Shown here piece after piece: positions 24,846 to 33,595 of a stretch of DNA of 64,000 nucleotides (its first letter is position 1; each line of letters opens with the position of its first letter). The position numbers were made by a program, and so were the translations under genes. The notes beneath the pieces are model-generated. The model did not search any database. It saw only the letters and a program-made list of their open reading frames with translations, and was not told the origin of the DNA. This DNA comes from Aquamicrobium defluvii (GTDB taxonomy: Bacteria > Pseudomonadota > Alphaproteobacteria > Rhizobiales > Rhizobiaceae): NCBI RefSeq assembly GCF_004363725.1, contig NZ_SNZF01000023.1:1-64000 (forward strand), written 5' to 3'.

Positions 24846-25967
24846 TCACGCCGCCTGACACGCTTCGAAGCTCTTCCTTAGCCGGTCGGCGTCGAGCTCG
24901 CGGCCGATGAACACGAGCCGGCTCTCGTGCTTTTCGTTGTCCTTCCAGGCGCGCTGGTGGTCGCCCTCGATGATCATGTGGACGCCCTGGATGACGTAGC
25001 GTTCCGGGTCGTCCCTGAAGGCGACGATGCCCTTGAGGCGCAGGATGTTCGGGCCTTCCATCTGCGTGATCTTCTCGATCCACGGGAAGAACTTCTTCGG
25101 GTCCATCTCGCCGCCGCGCAGCGATACGGACTGCACTGTCACATCATGTATCGGGGATGCGTGGTCGTGCCCGTGATGGTCATGATGGTGGTGATCGTGC
25201 CCGTCATGATGGTGGTGATGATCGTGATCGCAGCCGGGGCCGCAGACATGATCATGGTCGTGATCGTGCGCTTCGAGGAAGTGCGGGTCGTTTTCCAGCG
25301 CGCGCTTCAGGTCGAAGGCGCCGCGGTTCAGAACTTCGGCCAGATCGACACCGGAGCGCTGGGTGCGGTGGATCTTCGCGGCCGGATTGATGGCGCGCAC
25401 CGTGGCTTCCACCGCGCGCAGCTCGTCCTCGGAAACGAGGTCGGTCTTGTTGAGCACGATGACGTCGGCGAAGGCGATCTGGTCCTCGGCTTCCCTGGAG
25501 TCCTTGAGGCGAAGCGGCAGGTGCTTGGCGTCGACCAGCGCCACCACGGCGTCCAGCTTGGTTTTGGAGCGCACGTCGTCGTCCATGAAGAAGGTCTGCG
25601 CCACCGGCGCGGGGTCTGCGAGGCCGGTGGTCTCGACCACGATGGCGTCGAAGCGGCCGGGGCGGCGCATCAGACCCTCGACCACGCGGATCAGGTCGCC
25701 GCGCACCGTGCAGCACACGCAGCCATTGTTCATCTCGTAGATTTCCTCGTCGGATTCCACGATGAGGTCGTTGTCGATGCCGATCTCGCCGAACTCGTTG
25801 ACGATGACGGCGTAGCGCTTGCCGTGGTTTTCCGACAGGATGCGATTGAGCAGGGTGGTCTTGCCGGAGCCGAGATAGCCGGTCAGCACGGTGACGGGGA
25901 TTTGCGCCCCGCTTTCACCTGCTCCGGTCTCGCTGGATCGTGTGTCGCTCATCTGAGTGTCGCTCAT
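24846..25967 (-). CDS. CobW/COG0523-family GTPase, probable zinc metallochaperone
   Basis: G3E-family GTPase of 373 residues. Walker A is [12 protein letters not shown] near residue 26. The conserved metal-binding [11 protein letters not shown] (CxCC) is near 78, and the GTP specificity motif VLNKTDLV near 165. A histidine-rich stretch of about 40 residues near 225-265 ([17 protein letters not shown], then more HD repeats) is a strong metal buffer. The CobW C-terminal domain follows ([19 protein letters not shown]). ATG 25967 follows GAGG; a longer frame to 26039 lacks family similarity. Zur regulation is common for such genes, but no convincing Zur box was found upstream. Confidence 0.9.
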   Translation of the reverse strand: MSDTQMSDTRSSETGAGESGAQIPVTVLTGYLGSGKTTLLNRILSENHGKRYAVIVNEFGEIGIDNDLIVESDEEIYEMNNGCVCCTVRGDLIRVVEGLMRRPGRFDAIVVETTGLADPAPVAQTFFMDDDVRSKTKLDAVVALVDAKHLPLRLKDSREAEDQIAFADVIVLNKTDLVSEDELRAVEATVRAINPAAKIHRTQRSGVDLAEVLNRGAFDLKRALENDPHFLEAHDHDHDHVCGPGCDHDHHHHHDGHDHHHHDHHGHDHASPIHDVTVQSVSLRGGEMDPKKFFPWIEKITQMEGPNILRLKGIVAFRDDPERYVIQGVHMIIEGDHQRAWKDNEKHESRLVFIGRELDADRLRKSFEACQAA

Positions 25968-26222
25968 GGGAACCTCGAAATGGATATGCGCTCCATATAG
26001 GACGTGGCCGCCGCGATTGCACGGGTCAAAAACGGGCATCTGCGGACGGGTGTCGACCCGGATTGTTTGTCATCTAACTGAAATAAACATCTGTCATTAG
26101 CCGTTGCATGCGCCGCGAAACTTGCCGGCAAAGCTGTTTGCGGCACGCATGTTTGGAAGCGCGATTGCCAACCGGTTCGTGTCGGGCCATGGTTGCGGCG
26201 CGTATGCAGTCGAGAGGACGAT

Positions 26223-26759
26223 ATGGCCAAGGCTGACAGAACGGCTACGATGAACCGCCTGCATTCGGCCGCGCGGCTTGCGCGCACCGCGCTTGCCGCG
26301 CGTCTGCTGGAGCACGGTTTCTACGCCGGGCAGGACCAGATCATGCTGGCGCTGGATCGCGATGACGGCCAGACCCCCGGCGCTCTGGCCGACCGGCTGG
26401 GCGTACGTCCGCCCACCATCACCAAGACGATCAACCGCCTCCAGGCGCAGGGATTTCTGGAAAAGCGAACCTCGAATTCCGATGCCAGACAGGCGCATAT
26501 CTTCCTCACCGATGCAGGCCGCGAAATGATCGTGGCCATTGAGAAATCGGTCAAGAAGACCGAAAAGCAGGCGCTCAAGGGCCTCGACAAGAAAGACCAG
26601 AAGGCTCTGGCGAAGCTCCTGGCCCGTATCGAGGCCAATCTGACCAACGAGGAAATCGTCTTCACCGACGACGAGCCCGAGACGGAAGCCGAGACGAAGA
26701 CGGAAGGCAAGAATGCCCCGAAAGCCGAGGACGAGGCGATCGCCGGGGCGGATGCCTGA
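26223..26759 (+). CDS. MarR-family transcriptional regulator
   Basis: A 178-residue regulator. The winged helix is at about residues 45-100 (GALADRLGVRPPTITKTINR, LEKRTSNSDARQAHIFLTDA), preceded by a dimerisation helix rich in Leu/Ala/Arg. The C-terminal 30 residues form an acidic, low-complexity tail (EPETEAETKTEGK), unusual for the family. GAGGA lies 6 bases before ATG 26223. It is divergent from the CobW gene and upstream of the DMT transporter gene, either of which could be its target. Confidence 0.88.
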   Translation: MAKADRTATMNRLHSAARLARTALAARLLEHGFYAGQDQIMLALDRDDGQTPGALADRLGVRPPTITKTINRLQAQGFLEKRTSNSDARQAHIFLTDAGREMIVAIEKSVKKTEKQALKGLDKKDQKALAKLLARIEANLTNEEIVFTDDEPETEAETKTEGKNAPKAEDEAIAGADA

Positions 26760-26885
26760 ATACGGCAGCTCCCAAAGGTGTTGAGGCCAGCGCCATCTTC
26801 GTGACAGGCCAGCCGCATTAGCACTTGCGGAGCGGCCCGGACTGGCCCAAAGCTCGCAAGACAAGTTCAGCGATCCGGCTTTGGC

Positions 26886-27830
26886 GTGAGTTCCCCCAGT
26901 CGTTCACAAGACAGCGCGGCCCCCGCCGCGGCTATCCTCTACATGGGCGCCGCCTATGTCCTGTTCACCTTTCTCGACTCGTCGAGCAAATACCTGGTGC
27001 TTGCCGGCATTGCGCCGATGTTCATCGCATGGATGCGCTTTGCAGGCCATGTCGTGCTCGTTGCCGGCCTGTTCAGAAGCTGGCGCGATCCTTCGCGCTT
27101 CCGCGCCGCAAGCCTGACCGCCCATGTCGTACGCGGGGCCTTGCTGTCGGGCTCCACCATCTTCAACATACTTGCGCTGCGCTACCTGCAACTGGCCGAG
27201 ACGACCTCGATCTATTTCTTCGGGCCCATGGTCATCGCGGCGCTTGCCGGACCTTTGTTGGGCGAATGGGCGGGCTGGCGGCGCTGGCTGGCCATCCTTG
27301 CCGGTTTCGCCGGTGTTCTGGTCATCACCCGGCCGGGGGTGGGGGTGTTCGGCATCGGCCATGTGTTCGCCCTCTGTTCGATGTTGTCGAACTCGATCTA
27401 TGTGATCATGACCCGGCGCATGTCGGCCACCGAAACCCCGGAAAGCCTGATCTTCTATTCAGCCCTTGCACCGATGATCCTGCTGACGCCGGCGCTGTTC
27501 TACATAGGATGGCCATCGCCGGGCTCTCCCTTTCAGTGGTTCATCCTGCTGTTGCTTGGCCTGTTCGGCGGTCTCGGCCACTGGTGTCTGATCCAGGCCT
27601 ACCGACAGGCGACCACCACGGCGCTCGCGCCCTATCCCTATATGCAGATGGTGTGGATGATCCTTGCCGGATGGCTGATCTTCGGCCAGCTTCCCGACGG
27701 CTGGACCCTTGTCGGAGCCGCGATCATCGTGGCAAGCGGCCTCTATATAGTGCACCGGGAGCACCGGTTGCGCGTGCGGAACCGGGCGATTCCCGACGCC
27801 GAAGCCGAGGCCGTGGCGAAAAAGCTTTGA
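26886..27830 (+). CDS. EamA/DMT-family membrane transporter
   Basis: Inner-membrane protein of 314 residues with about ten hydrophobic helices in two EamA repeats (first about residues 20-150, second about 165-295). Landmarks include ILYMGAAYVLFTFLDSSSKY, ALRYLQLAETTSIYFFGPMV and GLGHWCLIQAYRQATTTALA. The family includes exporters of amino acids and related metabolites; the substrate is unknown. GTG 26886 gives a full first helix, but there is no clear ribosome site, and ATG 26943 would remove part of it. Confidence 0.85.
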   Translation: MSSPSRSQDSAAPAAAILYMGAAYVLFTFLDSSSKYLVLAGIAPMFIAWMRFAGHVVLVAGLFRSWRDPSRFRAASLTAHVVRGALLSGSTIFNILALRYLQLAETTSIYFFGPMVIAALAGPLLGEWAGWRRWLAILAGFAGVLVITRPGVGVFGIGHVFALCSMLSNSIYVIMTRRMSATETPESLIFYSALAPMILLTPALFYIGWPSPGSPFQWFILLLLGLFGGLGHWCLIQAYRQATTTALAPYPYMQMVWMILAGWLIFGQLPDGWTLVGAAIIVASGLYIVHREHRLRVRNRAIPDAEAEAVAKKL

Positions 27831-27857
27831 CTTGGCCGGCAACGATGGCATAAGCCG

Positions 27858-27876
27858 CATTTAAAAAATTTAAATG
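27858..27876. promoter_or_regulatory. palindrome overlapping the LacI-family gene start (putative operator)
   Basis: CATTTAAA (27858-27865), spacer AAA, TTTAAATG (27869-27876): perfect 8-base arms. The last three bases are the ATG of the regulator gene. Autoregulation by the encoded LacI-type protein is the simple interpretation. Its position would block initiation directly. Confidence 0.5.
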
Positions 27877-28914
27877 ATGCGGGGAGCAGTAGCGCTGGCT
27901 CAGAAGGTCAAGCTTTCCACGATCGCTGATGCGCTTGGCGTGTCGACGGCAACGGTGTCGCTCGCACTTCGCGACAGTCCGCTGGTGGCCGGATCGACCC
28001 GTGAACGCATCAAGGAACATGCGCGCGAGATCGGCTATATCTACAATAGGCGCGCGGCGTCGCTGCGCACCTCCCGCTCGGGCATCGTGGGCGTCGTCGT
28101 CCACGACATCATGAATCCGTTCTATGCGGAAATCCTGCGCTCCATCGAACATGAGCTGGATCGTTCGCGCCAGACCTTCCTGCTGTCCAATCACTACGAC
28201 AAGCTCGACAAGCAGCGCACCTTCATCGACACGCTGCTGCAACTCGGCGCCGACGGCGTGATCATGTCTCCCGCCATCGATACGCCTGCAAGCGACATCC
28301 GCATGGCCGAGGATAACGGCCTGCCGGCGGTTCTGATCGCCCGCGATGTCGAGGGCGCGCATGTGCCGGTGTTCCGCGGCGACGACGCCTATGGCACCGC
28401 GCTCGCCACCAACCATCTGATCTCGCTCGGCCACCGGCGCATCGCCATGGTCGGCGGCACGGACCAGACTTCGACAGGGCGCGACCGCTATCAGGGCTAT
28501 CTGCGCGCCATGCGGGAGGCCGGGCTCGAAGTCCAGCCTTCATGGCGCATAGCCGGCCCGCGCACCAAGCAGGGGGGCTTCGAGGCGGCGAACCAGTTGC
28601 TGGCGCTGAAGGACAAGCCGACTGCCGCCTGCTGCTGGAACGACCTCGTCGCCATCGGTCTCATGAACGGCATTGCACGTGCGGGGCTGACGCCCGGCGT
28701 GGACATTTCCGTGACCGGCTACGACGATCTGGAGGAAGCGGCCATCGCAACGCCCGCCCTCACCACCGTCTGGAACGGCCAGCGCGAGGTCGGCCGGCGC
28801 GCGGCCAGCGCGCTGCTCGACAAGCTCAACGGTCAGACCGTCGGCCAGACCCAGGAACTGATCAGGCCGGAACTGCATGTGCGCCAGTCGACCGGCCGTC
28901 CCGTGGAGCGTTAA
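27874..28914 (+). CDS. LacI-family transcriptional regulator
   Basis: A 346-residue repressor. The helix-turn-helix near residues 14-35 reads KLSTIADALGVSTATVSLAL, followed by the hinge helix (YIYNRRAASLRTSRSG) and a periplasmic-binding-like sensor domain (VGVVVHDIMNPFYAEIL, GADGVIMSPAIDTP, LISLGHRRIAMVGG, ISVTGYDDLEEAAIATPALT). ATG 27874 and ATG 27877 are the only normal start codons before the DNA-binding domain. Neither has a ribosome site; GGGGAG instead lies just downstream at 27880-27885, so initiation may be leaderless. The dehydrogenase gene follows 4 bases later and is the probable target. Confidence 0.92.
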   Translation: MMRGAVALAQKVKLSTIADALGVSTATVSLALRDSPLVAGSTRERIKEHAREIGYIYNRRAASLRTSRSGIVGVVVHDIMNPFYAEILRSIEHELDRSRQTFLLSNHYDKLDKQRTFIDTLLQLGADGVIMSPAIDTPASDIRMAEDNGLPAVLIARDVEGAHVPVFRGDDAYGTALATNHLISLGHRRIAMVGGTDQTSTGRDRYQGYLRAMREAGLEVQPSWRIAGPRTKQGGFEAANQLLALKDKPTAACCWNDLVAIGLMNGIARAGLTPGVDISVTGYDDLEEAAIATPALTTVWNGQREVGRRAASALLDKLNGQTVGQTQELIRPELHVRQSTGRPVER

Positions 28915-28918
28915 GTTC

Positions 28919-29893
28919 ATGACCGCAGCCGCCGCGCCTGTAACCGTTCTCGTTTCGGGACAGGTGCACGACCACGTCGTGAAGCGCATCGCAGATGCAT
29001 TCCGGCTGATCCACATCGACCGCCCCGACCCGTCATTGCTGTCGCCGCAGGACATTGCGGCCGTGCGCGGAATTTCGGCCTTCGGTGGTATCGATGCGGC
29101 TTTCATCGATGCGTTTCCCAATCTGGAAATCATCGCCAATTTCGGTGTCGGATACGATTCGGTGGATGCCGTTCATGCCGGCGCCAGGGGCATCATGGTC
29201 ACCAACACGCCGGATGTGCTGACGGAGGAAGTGGCGGATTTCACGGTTGGCCTTCTGCTGGCGACCCTGCGTGAGATCCCGAAGGCCGAGGCATGGCTCC
29301 GGCAGGAGAAATGGACAAAGGAAGGCACCTATCGGCTGAGCCCGCTCAGCCTGCGCGGCCGGCGCATCGGCATCTTCGGGCTCGGACGAATCGGACTCGC
29401 GGTGGCGAAGCGGCTGGAGGCTTTCGGCGTTTCCATCGCCTATCACAATCGCAGGCCGGTCGAGGGTGTCTCCTACGCCTATTTCGCGACGCTCAGGGAC
29501 CTCGTCGAGGCCGTCGATACGCTGGTGTCGATTGCACCGGGTGGAGCAGCAACCGAAAAGGCGATCAACGACGACATTCTGAAGGCGCTGGGACCGGAAG
29601 GCGTCCTTGTCAATACGGGGCGTGGCAGCACGGTCGATGAGGATGCCCTGGCGGCCGCGCTCTGCGACGGCACGATAGCCGCCGCCGGTCTCGATGTGTT
29701 CGCCGACGAGCCGAATGTGCCGCAGGCTCTGCTCGATGCGCCTAACACCCTGCTTCTGCCGCACATCGCTTCGGCGTCCGTGGTCACGCGCAGGGCCATG
29801 GCCGATCTGTGCGTCGACAATCTCGTTTCATGGTTTGCCGGGCGCGAGGCACTGACGCCGGTGCCGGAAACGGCGCATGTGAAGGCGAGGTAG
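28919..29893 (+). CDS. D-isomer-specific 2-hydroxyacid dehydrogenase (glyoxylate/hydroxypyruvate reductase-like)
   Basis: NAD(P)-dependent oxidoreductase of 324 residues. The nucleotide-binding fold is GIFGLGRIGLAVAKRL near residue 150. Catalytic elements are LVNTGRGSTVDEDAL with the Arg near 235, AGLDVFADEPNVP with the Glu near 264 and LLPHIASASVVTR with the His near 282. The Arg following the GxGxxG strand (YHNRRPVEG) suggests NADPH preference. ATG 28919 follows GGAG. With the LacI-type gene 4 bases upstream this is a two-gene unit. Glyoxylate or hydroxypyruvate reduction would suit the purine island, but the substrate is not proven. Confidence 0.9.
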   Translation: MTAAAAPVTVLVSGQVHDHVVKRIADAFRLIHIDRPDPSLLSPQDIAAVRGISAFGGIDAAFIDAFPNLEIIANFGVGYDSVDAVHAGARGIMVTNTPDVLTEEVADFTVGLLLATLREIPKAEAWLRQEKWTKEGTYRLSPLSLRGRRIGIFGLGRIGLAVAKRLEAFGVSIAYHNRRPVEGVSYAYFATLRDLVEAVDTLVSIAPGGAATEKAINDDILKALGPEGVLVNTGRGSTVDEDALAAALCDGTIAAAGLDVFADEPNVPQALLDAPNTLLLPHIASASVVTRRAMADLCVDNLVSWFAGREALTPVPETAHVKAR

Positions 29894-29898
29894 CGGGC

Positions 29899-30675
29899 CT
29901 ATTCGGCCGCCGCCCGGGCGGCCAGCCTGGCCGCCGCGTGCTGGCGTGCGGCATCGCCGAAAGCCCTGAACACCTTCTGCGACACGCTGTCGGACTTCAC
30001 CCAGTATTCGGGATGCCATTGCACGCCGACTGCGAAGGCCCGCGCATCCTTCACCGAAACGGCTTCCACCGTCCCGTCCTCGGCCACGGCCTCGATCTGG
30101 AGCTTCGGCGCCAGCCGCCCGGCCGCCTGCCTGTGTACGGAGTTAACCGCGATGTCGCCGGCACCGAGCACGCCGGCAAGGCAGGAGCCGGGTTTGATCG
30201 TCACCTTTTGCCGGATGGCGAAACGTTCGTCCTGATCGTCGCTCACCGGAGCGCGGTGATCCAGCATGCCCTCACGCTCATGGATTTCGCTGGCAAGCGT
30301 GCCGCCAAGCGCCACGTTGAGTTCCTGAATGCCGCGGCAGATCGCAAGCAGCGGCACGCCGCGCTCGATCGCCTTGCGGATAAGCGGCAGGGTGGTGGAG
30401 TCGCGGGCTTCATCGTAGGGCCCGTTGGCCTCGCCGGAATCGCCCCCGTAGAGCGCGGGATGAACGTTGGTTTTCGAGCCGGTCAGCATCACGCCGTCGA
30501 CAGCCGACAGCAATGCATCGAGGTCGAGGCGCTCTCCAAACGAAGGCACCATGACGGGAAGCGCGCCGGCCCCTGCCACAACCGCCTCCAGATATTGCTG
30601 GGGCGTTGCGTGCCAGGTGTAGTTTTCAAACTGTCTGACATCTGTCGAGACGGCGATCAGAGGCTGCGTCATCAT
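29899..30675 (-). CDS. class I glutamine amidotransferase-like gamma-glutamyl hydrolase
   Basis: Cysteine hydrolase of 258 residues in the peptidase C26 group that includes gamma-glutamyl-GABA hydrolase. The nucleophile is Cys113 in LLAICRGIQELNVALGG; His221 and Glu223 (VGVQWHPEY) complete the triad. The oxyanion region GVMLTGSKTNVHP is near residue 61. Start at 30675 or the adjacent ATG at 30672. It converges on the dehydrogenase gene with 5 bases between. A gamma-glutamyl ligase-like gene lies 8 kb away (20411), which hints at a gamma-glutamyl intermediate pathway. Confidence 0.88.
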   Translation of the reverse strand: MMTQPLIAVSTDVRQFENYTWHATPQQYLEAVVAGAGALPVMVPSFGERLDLDALLSAVDGVMLTGSKTNVHPALYGGDSGEANGPYDEARDSTTLPLIRKAIERGVPLLAICRGIQELNVALGGTLASEIHEREGMLDHRAPVSDDQDERFAIRQKVTIKPGSCLAGVLGAGDIAVNSVHRQAAGRLAPKLQIEAVAEDGTVEAVSVKDARAFAVGVQWHPEYWVKSDSVSQKVFRAFGDAARQHAAARLAARAAAE

Positions 30676-30935
30676 GGGGAACCCGGTACCTGCCTGGAAA
30701 TCGGTCTCTCCGGAAATAGGAGCTTTGCAGCGCATTTACCATGGCCACCATCGACCTGTGAAGGAGACCAGCTTCAGATCAGGCCCGAATGCTATTGCGC
30801 TTGACGCTACGATGGATGCATCCTGCCGCAGGGTGATTTGGAATGGGATACAAGAACGACATTGTGCGCGATTGTCGGTTTCTGCCTTCTAAAAGTTTTT
30901 TTAATGCGATTGTGCCATTACTTCCGCATGGATGA

Positions 30936-33257
30936 GTGCCGGATGTGACCGCGATCAAGCGAAAAGAGCTGCCTGACGACGTCTACATTCCGTTCGTGGA
31001 GACGCTGTTCCGCGACGGCTTCACTCTCGCTATCGGTATCTCCGCCCAGACGGCTCTCATGTGTCTGGTCTGGGCAAAGTCCGGCAATCATTCCTATCTG
31101 ATCCTGGCGGCCGTTCTGGTCATGGTGGGCGTCGTGCGCGTCCTCAACATGCGCCGCTTCTCGGCTCTGCCGCCCGTCGAAACGCGCCAGGAAGCGCGGC
31201 GGCGCGAAAACCGCTACATCGTCTACGGCGCGATGCACGGGCTTGTGCTGGGCACCTTCTGTCTGGTCGCCATCTATACCGCGCAGGACGCTTTCTCCGA
31301 GATTGCCGCCGTCTGTATCGTTCTTGCCACCGCAACCGGCATTGCTGGCCGCAACTACGGCTCGCCGAGGATGGTCAATATCCTCATCCTGACGCTGGCC
31401 TGCCCGATGGCGCTGGGCTTCATCCTGCGCGGCGATTTCTACCATGTGACGCTGGGCTTTCTGTCGGTGCCCTTCCTGCTCGCCATCCACCGCTATGCCG
31501 ACACGGTGCGCGACGTGCTGTTCACCGCCATATCGGCGGAAAAGCTCGCCAACAGGCTGGCGCAACGCTTCAACAGGGCGCTCAACACGATGCCGCACGG
31601 GCTCATCATGCTCGATCCGGACGGCAAGGTTGTCGTCGCCAATGCCGAAGCGGCCCGCCTGCTGTCGATCCATTCGCCCGACGATCTGCTCGGGCGCTCG
31701 GTCCATTCGCTGCTGATGCGCGGCGTGGTGGGCGGCATGCTGACACGCAAGGACTGCCAGTTCATCGAGACGCAATTGACGAGGGCGCTGCGCGAGGGCC
31801 GGGACCGCAAGGTCCTTGTCGGTTTTTCCAATGGCCAGCACTATGAGTTCTCCGCGCGTGAAGGCAGTCAGGAACTCGGCGTCATCACCTTCGAGGACGT
31901 GACCGCGCGTGTCGAGGCGGAAGAGCGCATCCGGTTCATGGCCCGTTACGACAGCCTCACCGGCCTGCTCAACCGCGCCTACTTTCACGAACTGGTCGAG
32001 GAAAGCATGGCTTCCGGCGACCAGAGCCGCTATTGCGCCATCGCCACCATCGACCTCGACGACTTCAAGAGCGTCAACGATACGGTCGGCCATCCGGTCG
32101 GCGACGGCCTGATCTATGCGGTTGCGGAGCGGCTTGCTGTCTTTTCCGCCCCCGGCATCAAGATCAGCCGCTTCGGCGGTGACGAGTTCATGGTGTTCTT
32201 CGACCGGGTGGAAAGCGAGAGCCACCTCGCCCGGATGCTGGACGACATCTTCGCCGGGCTGAAGGGCGAGGTGGATGTCGCGGGCCATGTGCTGCGCGTT
32301 CAGGTAAGTGCCGGTGCCGTTCTGGCCCGTGTCGAGACGAGCGATGTCGACGAGATGATCGTCAAGGCCGATCTGGCGCTTTACAAGGCAAAGGAACTTG
32401 GCAAGAACGGCTGGCAATTGTTCGAATCGTCGATGGACGATGCCTTCCGCGACCGGCAGAGGATGAAGGCCGATCTGCGCAGCGCGGTGGAAGCGGCCAC
32501 ACTGCGAGTCGTTTACCAGCCGATCGTGGCCATGGCGACGATGCGCATTTCCGGCTGCGAGGCGCTCTGCCGCTGGGATCATCCCGAACTCGGCCCGATT
32601 TCGCCCGGCGTTTTCATTCCGCTGGCGGAAGAGATGGGTATCATCTCGCAGATCAGCACCTTCATGCTGAATGCAGCCTGTGCCGAATGCTCCAGATGGC
32701 CGGAGCACACCAATGTCTCGGTCAATCTGTCGGCCAAGGACTTCCGCAACCGGGACGTGGTCCAGAAGGTCCGCGACGCGCTCGCGGCGTCCGGGCTGTC
32801 CCCGCACCGTCTCGAAGTCGAGGTGACGGAAACGGCGTTGCTCGACGACAAGTCGGAAACGCGCCAGATCCTGCACGATCTCAAGGCGCTCGGCGTGCAC
32901 ATCGCCCTCGACGACTTTGGCACCGGCTATTCGAGCCTCAGCTATCTGCACAAGCTGCCGCTGGACAAGGTCAAGATCGATCGCTCCTTCCTGTCGGACC
33001 TGACCGAGAGTTCGCGCTCACTGGAACTGCTCAAGGGTATCGTGGCGCTGTCGCGTTCACTGGGCCTGATCGTGACCATCGAGGGCGTCGAGACCTTCGA
33101 GCAGCTTCGCCTCCTGTCGCGACAGGTCGAACCGGAACTCGTCCAGGGTTTTCTGTTCGGCGCTGCCCTCAGCGCATCCGGCATCGAAACCATGTCCACC
33201 GCGCGCTGGCCCTTCGCGCATGAAGAGATCGTGGCCTCCGGCACAAGCCGCAGCTAG
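30936..33257 (+). CDS. membrane-anchored GGDEF-EAL protein with PAS domain (cyclic-di-GMP turnover)
   Basis: A 773-residue signalling protein. Residues 1-190 contain about five membrane helices. A PAS-like domain spans roughly 210-325 (RALNTMPHGLIMLDPDGKVV). The GGDEF domain at about 330-490 has an intact active site (RFGGDEF, residues 414-418), so cyclase activity is possible. The EAL domain at about 500-755 has EAL at 542-544 and DDFGTGYSSLSYL near 659, consistent with phosphodiesterase activity. No RxxD inhibition site is seen five residues before GGDEF. It starts at GTG 30936. It faces away from the amidotransferase gene across a 260-bp gap in which no gene or clear promoter was recognised. 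Confidence 0.92.
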   Translation: MPDVTAIKRKELPDDVYIPFVETLFRDGFTLAIGISAQTALMCLVWAKSGNHSYLILAAVLVMVGVVRVLNMRRFSALPPVETRQEARRRENRYIVYGAMHGLVLGTFCLVAIYTAQDAFSEIAAVCIVLATATGIAGRNYGSPRMVNILILTLACPMALGFILRGDFYHVTLGFLSVPFLLAIHRYADTVRDVLFTAISAEKLANRLAQRFNRALNTMPHGLIMLDPDGKVVVANAEAARLLSIHSPDDLLGRSVHSLLMRGVVGGMLTRKDCQFIETQLTRALREGRDRKVLVGFSNGQHYEFSAREGSQELGVITFEDVTARVEAEERIRFMARYDSLTGLLNRAYFHELVEESMASGDQSRYCAIATIDLDDFKSVNDTVGHPVGDGLIYAVAERLAVFSAPGIKISRFGGDEFMVFFDRVESESHLARMLDDIFAGLKGEVDVAGHVLRVQVSAGAVLARVETSDVDEMIVKADLALYKAKELGKNGWQLFESSMDDAFRDRQRMKADLRSAVEAATLRVVYQPIVAMATMRISGCEALCRWDHPELGPISPGVFIPLAEEMGIISQISTFMLNAACAECSRWPEHTNVSVNLSAKDFRNRDVVQKVRDALAASGLSPHRLEVEVTETALLDDKSETRQILHDLKALGVHIALDDFGTGYSSLSYLHKLPLDKVKIDRSFLSDLTESSRSLELLKGIVALSRSLGLIVTIEGVETFEQLRLLSRQVEPELVQGFLFGAALSASGIETMSTARWPFAHEEIVASGTSRS

Positions 33258-33304
33258 AGCATTTTGCAGTCGGACGGAATCGGCTGACGCCGCATAAATG
33301 CGGC
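33255..33304. repeat. diverged intergenic repeat with hairpin after the GGDEF-EAL gene
   Basis: TAGAGCATTTTGCAG at the stop codon resembles the leading part of the repeat at 11333 and 63209. It is followed by a hairpin GCCGCAT (33289-33295), AA, ATGCGGC (33298-33304). There is no T-run, so termination is uncertain. Confidence 0.4.
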
Positions 33305-33595
33305 CCGCAAAAGAAGCCGGAACGGTGTTGTGATAGCGACATCGCAGGGAACCGGACCGAGATCCGCTGCCTGATCCGTTCCGGCGCAATGCGCTGCCCA
33401 TGCTTCCGTTCTTTTCCCGATTGTCCGGAGAGCCGTCGGCGGGTTGATCGCTTCGGCTTGGCCTCATGCTCTTGCGAGCGTGAAAACCATTTTGTTAAGG
33501 TTAATTTTGGGTAAAGACGAATTTCTTTAATTAAAACTTTACAGATGTGCTTCAACGCTTACCGTGCGTGACGCGGCCTGACAGAGGGTAAGCCG
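33305..33595. other. AT-rich upstream region of the N-acyl synthase-like gene
   Basis: The gap after the repeat has no convincing gene. Its last 110 bases are strongly AT-rich for this genome (33482-33545), with several TTAA steps at 33495, 33501, 33527 and 33531, and GAGGGTAAG stands just before the ATG. This is the likely promoter zone; no clean -35/-10 pair or CtrA spacing was found. Confidence 0.4.

Noticed and set aside
25984-25998. ATATG-N5-CATAT inverted repeat just before the CobW gene, considered as a Zur box
   Set aside because: Only 5-base arms and no match to the known alphaproteobacterial Zur pattern.
33495-33534. Cluster of TTAA steps suggesting CtrA binding
   Set aside because: No pair has the required 7-base spacing; the zone is simply AT-rich.
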